Part shown: piece by piece, positions 7,257 through 8,918 of the stretch | Position numbering within the stretch: position 1 is the first letter of the stretch | Layout: each line of letters begins with the position of its first letter | The notes under the pieces: generated by a model | The model's input: the letters and a program-made list of their open reading frames with translations, nothing else | Told to the model about the DNA's origin: nothing | The model's database searches: none | Made by a program: the position numbers and the translations under genes | Assembly: GCA_019241095.1 (NCBI GenBank) | Contig: JAFAXJ010000613.1 | Location: 1 to 8,918 of the forward strand | Origin: Verrucomicrobiota bacterium | GTDB taxonomy: Bacteria; Verrucomicrobiota; Verrucomicrobiia; Chthoniobacterales; JAFAMB01 | Direction of reading: 5' to 3' | Length of the DNA: 8,918 nt

Positions 7257-8552
7257 ATGACGCCTCAGTCCACTTTCATGATTTTGGCGCCAATCGTTCC
7301 GACGCGCGAAAAGGAGCTACGTGCGCTGCTCGCATCCATGAATGAGGGGATTGGCCGCGTAAACCCAACGAACAAGCTGATCCCCTTTGCCAGTTTTGAC
7401 AACCTGCATTTCGCTCGGCTGCTGATCCTCGACGACAAAACGACCGTGGACATCTCCGCTTACGGTCTGAAGGCAAAGCCATATCCGCTCTATCTCGCAT
7501 TTCTTGGAGATATTGATGGCGAGGAAGACCGCTTTCTCCTTGGTTTGGAACGCCGTGCGTCAGATGGCCTTCGCAAGCTCTTTTCCTGTTGCAAAGATTT
7601 TTACCCAGACACAAACCTCATAACTTGGATGAGAAAGCATCGAGCACCTTCGATCGCAAATTACGTGAACTCTCGCGGGCGGACAGTTCGCCGTATCCAT
7701 CAAGAGGCAAAGCTCTATGAGGCGATCCAAAAGTGCCTCGAAAACGACCCGTCGCTCCGAAATAGCCCTCCGCGCGAGATTCACGCTAAACTCGTGCAGT
7801 TGCTCTACAACGAAATCGCGTCCGTGCGCCTGACACTCTTTGCAGAGAATACCCCAACTTTTTGGCGGGTTCGTAATCTTCTGCACTTGGTCTGCATCCC
7901 GTTACTGGTCCTGATTTTGCTCCCGTTGCTGATCCTATTTTTGCCTTTATATATCCGTCTTTTGCGAAAGCTCGAGAAGACGGACCCGGAGATTTGCTTC
8001 CCTGTTGATCAAGCATATACAGAAATGCTCTCAAACGGGGAAGATTACGATGTCACGAATCAGTTCAGTGCCATGGGAAGCCTCAAGCCAGGGTTGGTTC
8101 GCTTGCTCACCACTATTGGAGTGCTAAGCACCGTGGATTATGCAGCTCGACACATCACACGCCCGGGTTGGCTCGGTCGGATTCGTACCATTCATTTTGC
8201 ACGCTGGGTCTTCCTTGATGGGATGAAGCGAATGATCTTTTGCAGCAATTACGATGGCAGCGTCGAAAGCTACATGGATGATTTCATCAATAGAACAGGA
8301 TTCGGCTTAAATGCTTCCTTTAGTAACGGCATCGGATATCCTCGGACGAATTGGCTGTTTCTGGATGGATGCGCCAATGAGAGAAAGTATAAAGAATATC
8401 TTCGCCGGCACACCCTGCCGACGCAGGTCTGGTATAAAGCTTATCCCGGGTTGACAGCTGTCGACTTGGAGCGACACGAACGTATTCGGAAAGGTCTTGA
8501 AACCGAGTACTTGAGCGATCAAGAACTCGCCGAATGGCTTGCGCTATTATGA
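7257..8552 (+). CDS. Membrane-tethered protein with an internal duplication, unknown function
   Basis: This 431-residue protein is of no named family I can assign. It has two similar halves around one hydrophobic segment. Half one has LHFARLLILDD (50-60), LAFLGDIDGEEDRF (80-93) and MRKHRAP followed by NYVNSRGRT (125-143). Half two repeats these as IHFARWVFLDG (312-322), MIFCSNYDGSVESY (326-339) and LRRHTLP followed by WYKAYPGLT (382-400). The order is the same and the spacing similar. The middle, about 206-236, is strongly hydrophobic (LVCIPLLVLILLPLLILFLP) and ends in basic RLLRKLEK, so it is a membrane anchor or hairpin. The pattern of each half would suit a ferredoxin-like alpha+beta unit, as in DyP and chlorite-dismutase proteins, but this is inferred. 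It starts 1 base after the catalase-like stop, has no nearby ribosome binding site, and overlaps the next gene by 4 bases, so all three are translationally coupled. Confidence 0.8.
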   Translation: MTPQSTFMILAPIVPTREKELRALLASMNEGIGRVNPTNKLIPFASFDNLHFARLLILDDKTTVDISAYGLKAKPYPLYLAFLGDIDGEEDRFLLGLERRASDGLRKLFSCCKDFYPDTNLITWMRKHRAPSIANYVNSRGRTVRRIHQEAKLYEAIQKCLENDPSLRNSPPREIHAKLVQLLYNEIASVRLTLFAENTPTFWRVRNLLHLVCIPLLVLILLPLLILFLPLYIRLLRKLEKTDPEICFPVDQAYTEMLSNGEDYDVTNQFSAMGSLKPGLVRLLTTIGVLSTVDYAARHITRPGWLGRIRTIHFARWVFLDGMKRMIFCSNYDGSVESYMDDFINRTGFGLNASFSNGIGYPRTNWLFLDGCANERKYKEYLRRHTLPTQVWYKAYPGLTAVDLERHERIRKGLETEYLSDQELAEWLALL

Positions 8553-8918
8553 GTAAGGTCGATTTTACGGACATTCAGGGTCTGTTGCGATTCGGTTACG
8601 GAGCAATGACCTGCGCTTCCTACGAACTACTTCGGATAAGAGATTTGGCGGCAGCGCGCGCGTGGTTGCTTTCTGCGCCTGTTACAACTGCCGCGAATGC
8701 CGATCCACCGCCGGACACGGCTTTGAATGTAGCTTTTACTGCCTCCGGCTTGGCAGCGATGGGTTTACCTGAATCAGTGATCGCGGATTTTTCGCACGAA
8801 TTTCGATCCGGAATGGCGGTTGAGAGCCGCTCGCGGCAGCTGGGTGACGTGGATGCGAATTCTCCCGCCAACTGGCATTGGGGCGCTCCTGGGCGTGAGC
8901 CGCACCTGCTGGTAATGT
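8549..8918 (+). CDS. DyP-type peroxidase-like protein, 3' end missing
   Basis: Only the first 123 residues are present; the frame runs off the window end without a stop. The start ATG overlaps the previous stop (ATGA), a classic coupled arrangement. The N-terminus matches the first ferredoxin-like domain of dye-decolourising peroxidases: DIQGLLRFGYG (8-18), a helix with LAAARAWLLS (33-42), NVAFTASGLAAMGLP (60-74), FSHEFRSGM (81-89), RQLGDV (96-101) and WHWGAP (109-114). Family members bind heme and oxidise diverse substrates with peroxide. The catalytic GxxDG Asp, the distal Arg and the heme-ligand His would lie beyond the window, so activity cannot be judged. There is no Tat signal at the start, which argues for a cytoplasmic form, though its neighbour could hold it at the membrane. 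Confidence 0.82.
   Translation, partial: MSKVDFTDIQGLLRFGYGAMTCASYELLRIRDLAAARAWLLSAPVTTAANADPPPDTALNVAFTASGLAAMGLPESVIADFSHEFRSGMAVESRSRQLGDVDANSPANWHWGAPGREPHLLVM

Overview
The window carries seven protein-coding genes from a bacterium of moderate GC content. The phylum cannot be fixed from the sequence. The gene mix (a subtilisin, a cytoplasmic-type amylase, and catalase-like and DyP-like heme proteins) fits a free-living, probably soil, Gram-negative organism, but that is a weak inference. I see no rRNA, tRNA, insertion sequence, CRISPR array or phage gene.

Left part (2-2454, + strand): the C-terminal part of a subtilisin-family serine protease whose start lies outside the window. It is followed after 53 bases by an alpha/beta-hydrolase with a large insertion in its fold, and the two probably form one transcription unit. 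Bases 2455-2894 are gene-free and hold only a few hairpins.

Middle (2895-4685, - strand): a complete GH13 alpha-amylase-type enzyme without a signal peptide, convergent with the hydrolase. A gene-free divergent region of about 745 bases (4686-5431) follows and should hold the promoters of the amylase and of the right-hand cluster.

Right part (5432-8918, + strand): a four-gene cluster of a conserved small protein of unknown function, a catalase-like heme protein (y4iL-like group), a protein with an internal duplication around a central membrane segment, and the start of a DyP-type peroxidase-like protein cut by the window edge. The last three are tightly coupled, with a 1-base gap and then an ATGA overlap. 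Two heme-peroxidase-type folds flanking a membrane-tethered duplicated protein suggest a membrane-associated peroxide or oxidised-substrate pathway. I know of no characterised function for this arrangement, and it is the most interesting part of the window.
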